Assembly: GCF_019334345.1 (NCBI RefSeq)
Contig: NZ_JAHWQX010000001.1
Coordinates: 620,001-684,000, forward strand
Direction: 5' to 3'
Source of the DNA: Neohoeflea coraliihabitans
GTDB taxonomy: Bacteria; Pseudomonadota; Alphaproteobacteria; Rhizobiales; Rhizobiaceae
DNA length: 64,000 bases
Made by a program: the position numbers and the translations under genes. Under the pieces are notes generated by a model. The model saw only the letters and a program-made list of their open reading frames with translations, did not search any database and had not been told where the DNA came from. This document shows, one piece after another, positions 61,425 through 64,000 of this stretch (position 1 is its first letter; each line of letters opens with the position of its first letter).

Positions 61425-61508
61425 CACGTCGATTTACCACAATACTGGATTTTACCTTGCATGGTTGCAGTCGTTTCACTGATGGCCACTGACAAGCCGC
61501 AACGAAAA

Positions 61509-61529
61509 AAGCGGCCGCAGCGGCCGCTT
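61509..61529 (-). terminator. Terminator of glmM
   Basis: AAGCGGCCG (61509-61517) pairs with CGGCCGCTT (61521-61529). On the minus strand a T run (61510-61505) follows. It lies 36 bp after the glmM stop. Confidence 0.85.
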
Positions 61530-61564
61530 CCTCAACACGCTCATTTGCTTGAAGGAATTGACGC

Positions 61565-62917
61565 TCAGGCAGCGCTGCGCACACCCGAGATCACCCCGAC
61601 AAGACCATCAACGATGGATTCGATCTGCGAGGGATCATCGCCCTCCGCCATGACGCGGATCAGCGGCTCGGTTCCCGACGGGCGGATCACCAGGCGCCCC
61701 CGCCCGGCAAGCGCTTTCTCCGCCTCGGCGATGGCCTCGATGACATGTTTGTCCTCGAGCGGGCGACCGCTGGAAAAGCGGACATTCTTCAGAAGCTGCG
61801 GCACCGGTTCAAATCGGGCACAGACCTCCGAAACCGGTCGATCCATGCGCTTGACGCAGGCCAGAACCTGCAATGCCGCCACCAGTCCGTCGCCGGTCGT
61901 GGCAAAATCCGACATCACGATATGCCCCGATTGCTCGCCGCCAAGATTGAAATCATGGCTGCGCATATGCTCGACAACGTAGCGGTCCCCGACCTTGGTG
62001 CGCACCAGTTGCATGCCGCGCGCGTCGAGATAGCGCTCCAGTCCGAGATTGGACATCACGGTCGCCACCAGACCATTGCCGCGCAGCAGACCGTCCGACG
62101 CCCAGGATTCGGCGATCAGGGCCATCAGCTGATCGCCATCGACGATCGCCCCGGTTTCATCGACGATCAAGACCCGGTCGGCATCGCCATCGAGCGCGAT
62201 GCCGATATCGGCGCGCACCTCGTGCACCTTGCGCGCCAGAGCCACCGGATGCGTCGAGCCGCAATTGAGATTGATATTGGTGCCGTTCGGCTCGTCGCCA
62301 ATGGTCACCACTTCCGCACCCAGCTCCCACAACGCCGCCGGCGCCACCTTGTAGGCCGCGCCGTTGGCGCAGTCGATCGCCACGCGCATGCCTGACAAGG
62401 TCAGGGAGCGCGGCATGGTCCGCTTCGCAAACTCGATATAGCGGTCATGCACCCCATCGACGCGCTTGGCGCGCCCCATCTGGCTGGACGAGGCCAGATG
62501 CGTGGAGATGTCATCATCGAGCAGGGCTTCGATCTGATGCTCCAGTTCATCGGACAGCTTGTAGCCATCCGGGCCGAACAGCTTGATGCCATTATCCTGG
62601 AAAGGATTATGCGAAGCGGAAATCATCACCCCGATATCGGCGCGCAATGACCGCGTCAGCATCGCCACGGCCGGTGTCGGGATCGGGCCGAGCAGAAAGA
62701 CATCGAGACCGGCAGCCGTGAAACCGGCCACCAGAGCGTTCTCGATCATGTAGCCCGAAAGGCGCGTATCCTTGCCGATCACCACCCGATGCCGGTGCTC
62801 GCCGCGCCGGAACAGATTGCCGACCGCGATGCCGACCTTCATGGCGATGTCCGGCGTCATCGGCGCCATGTTTGACTGACCGCGGATCCCATCCGTGCCA
62901 AAATAGCGTTTGCTCAT
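61565..62917 (-). CDS. glmM: Phosphoglucosamine mutase
   Basis: 450 residues from the ATG at 62917 ([20 protein letters not shown]). S102 in [14 protein letters not shown] is the phosphorylated serine. DGDADR holds the Mg-binding aspartates, and [15 protein letters not shown] is the C-terminal phosphate site. It makes glucosamine-1-phosphate for peptidoglycan and LPS. The neighbour ftsH is the usual upstream gene in rhizobia. Confidence 0.97.
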   Translation of the reverse strand: MSKRYFGTDGIRGQSNMAPMTPDIAMKVGIAVGNLFRRGEHRHRVVIGKDTRLSGYMIENALVAGFTAAGLDVFLLGPIPTPAVAMLTRSLRADIGVMISASHNPFQDNGIKLFGPDGYKLSDELEHQIEALLDDDISTHLASSSQMGRAKRVDGVHDRYIEFAKRTMPRSLTLSGMRVAIDCANGAAYKVAPAALWELGAEVVTIGDEPNGTNINLNCGSTHPVALARKVHEVRADIGIALDGDADRVLIVDETGAIVDGDQLMALIAESWASDGLLRGNGLVATVMSNLGLERYLDARGMQLVRTKVGDRYVVEHMRSHDFNLGGEQSGHIVMSDFATTGDGLVAALQVLACVKRMDRPVSEVCARFEPVPQLLKNVRFSSGRPLEDKHVIEAIAEAEKALAGRGRLVIRPSGTEPLIRVMAEGDDPSQIESIVDGLVGVISGVRSAA

Positions 62918-63129
62918 GTCGTCCCCCTGCTGCCGCCGCGCGATTGCGCCGAAAACCGTGCCTTGCACGGCGCGCCAATCCCCGCGGAAGTTGCGGATCA
63001 CCTAGCAATTGAACCATGCCGAGGTGAAATCAGATTTTATTTCATTCTTTTTCACAGGCAAATCTGCCGCCATCCTTGCCTGAAGGTTAACAGGCCGGCC
63101 CCTCTGCTCGCAATGCGCGATAAAAAAAC

Positions 63130-63150
63130 GCCGGTCGACCCGCGACCGGC
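63130..63150 (-). terminator. Terminator of ftsH
   Basis: GCCGGTCG (63130-63137) pairs with CGACCGGC (63143-63150). On the minus strand T residues (63128-63122) follow. It lies 23 bp after the ftsH stop. Confidence 0.85.
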
Positions 63151-63172
63151 TTTGATGAGGGCGGTTCGGCCC

Positions 63173-64000
63173 TTATTGCGGCTGTGGCTCGAGCCCGGTA
63201 TCGGGCTCGTCGCCCTTATCCTTGCTGTCGCGACGGTCCTTCTTGACACCAGCCGTCGGCACCGCGGTGCCGCGCGGAGCCTGCGGCTCGTCCGGGTCCT
63301 CGCGGCTTGGCGGCTTGCCATTCATCAGATCGCGCAGTTCGTCTCCGGTCAGCGTTTCGAATTCGAGCAGCGCCTGGGCAATCGCCTCGAACTGCTCGGA
63401 ATTGTCCCGGATGATCGACCGCGCCCGCGTCTCCGCTTCCTCAATCATGTCGCGCACTTCCTCATCGATCAGCTTTGCCGTGCTCGACGAGATGTTGGTG
63501 GTCTGCGACACCGAGTGGCCAAGGAACACTTCCTGCTGATTGGACGCGTAGCGCACCCGACCGAGCTTGTCGGACATGCCCCATTCCATCACCATGGCGC
63601 GCGCCAGGCTGGTCGCCATCTGGATGTCACCGGAGGCACCGTTCGTCACTTTCTCGGGACCGAACTTGTAGATCTCCGCTTCACGACCGCCAAACAGCAG
63701 CGTCAGCCGCGCGATGCTCTTCTCATGGCTCATCGAATAGCGGTCGCTTTCAGGCAGCGTCATCACCATCCCGAGCGCACGTCCACGCGGAATGATCGTC
63801 GCCTTGTGGATCGGATCGATTCCCGGCATCTTCAGCGCGATCAGCGCATGGCCCGCTTCGTGATAGGCGGTCGTGCGTTTTTCCTCGTCGGACATGGCCA
63901 TCGACTTGCGCTCGGCGCCCATCATCACCTTGTCCTTGGCATCCTCGAACTCGGACATGGTGACCAGGCGCCGATTGCGCCGCGCCGCCATCAGCGCCGC
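63173..64000 (-). CDS. ftsH: ATP-dependent zinc metalloprotease FtsH, C-terminal part (cut by window edge)
   Basis: About 275 C-terminal residues; the membrane and AAA parts lie beyond the window. HEAGH (in TTAYHEAGHALIALKMPG) is the zinc site. LGGREAE-type FGGREAEIYKFGPEKVTNGA follows, with the third ligand D in ASGDIQMATSLARAMVMEWG. The C-terminal tail (about 60 residues) is charged and disordered, as in rhizobial FtsH. It degrades membrane and regulatory proteins. Confidence 0.96.
   Translation of the reverse strand, partial: AALMAARRNRRLVTMSEFEDAKDKVMMGAERKSMAMSDEEKRTTAYHEAGHALIALKMPGIDPIHKATIIPRGRALGMVMTLPESDRYSMSHEKSIARLTLLFGGREAEIYKFGPEKVTNGASGDIQMATSLARAMVMEWGMSDKLGRVRYASNQQEVFLGHSVSQTTNISSSTAKLIDEEVRDMIEEAETRARSIIRDNSEQFEAIAQALLEFETLTGDELRDLMNGKPPSREDPDEPQAPRGTAVPTAGVKKDRRDSKDKGDEPDTGLEPQPQ

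Noticed and set aside
1-64000. CRISPR array
   Set aside because: No run of regularly spaced short repeats and no cas gene was seen on either strand.
1-64000. rRNA genes or further intact tRNAs
   Set aside because: Only tRNA-Met is complete; the Phe segment lacks its 5' half.

Overview
The window looks like part of the chromosome of an alphaproteobacterium of the order Hyphomicrobiales (Rhizobiales). The evidence is a right-hand block of recognisable core genes: ctrA, chpT, sciP, rpoH, mnmA, purA, serC-serA, glmM and the ftsH 3' end, together with eipA and two Omp25/RopB-like outer-membrane barrels. The genus cannot be read from the sequence alone.

Bases 1 to about 38,400 are accessory DNA. 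They hold, in order: a TetR/MAPEG detoxification pair with tandem operators; a DUF1778-GNAT toxin-antitoxin operon; an integrase, AlpA-type regulator and primase-helicase module like that of P4/PICI-type satellites (4.3-8.3 kb); a defence-like cargo (8.5-21.2 kb); and a catabolic and transport block (21.2-38.2 kb). The defence-like part has an orphan protein with an ADP-ribosyltransferase-like look, a HigA plus GIY-YIG pair, a NucS-like nuclease with a PUA/EVE-like C-terminus, and a complete type I restriction operon. The type I operon runs hsdM-hsdS-X-TIR-hsdR. X is a PD-(D/E)XK-like protein and TIR is a TIR-like predicted nucleotide-binding protein. Junctions overlap except X to TIR (15 bp gap). 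X and TIR sit where the anticodon nuclease gene prrC sits in the E. coli prr locus. Two direct repeats, one encoding a conserved 68-residue protein, bracket this cassette.

The catabolic block has a polyamine/opine-type ABC importer with an M24 (creatinase-like) hydrolase and a GntR regulator. It also has a seven-gene minus-strand operon (TRAP transporter, amidase, DhaK, DhaL, FAD oxidoreductase) facing an MmgE/PrpD-IclR pair. It ends in a 5'-truncated permease gene next to a decayed 3' half of tRNA-Phe, which I read as an old attachment site and the right edge of the island.

From tRNA-Met (38.5 kb) to the end the window is core. Cell-cycle control dominates: chpT, a single-domain receiver, ctrA, a fliJ-like gene and sciP lie within 4 kb. 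CtrA-type boxes (TTAA-N7-TTAAC) stand in front of both outer-membrane protein genes, and a near match lies between eipA and chpT. A structured leader precedes serC, and a 270-bp MITE-like element sits at the end of purA. The last gene, ftsH, runs off the window.
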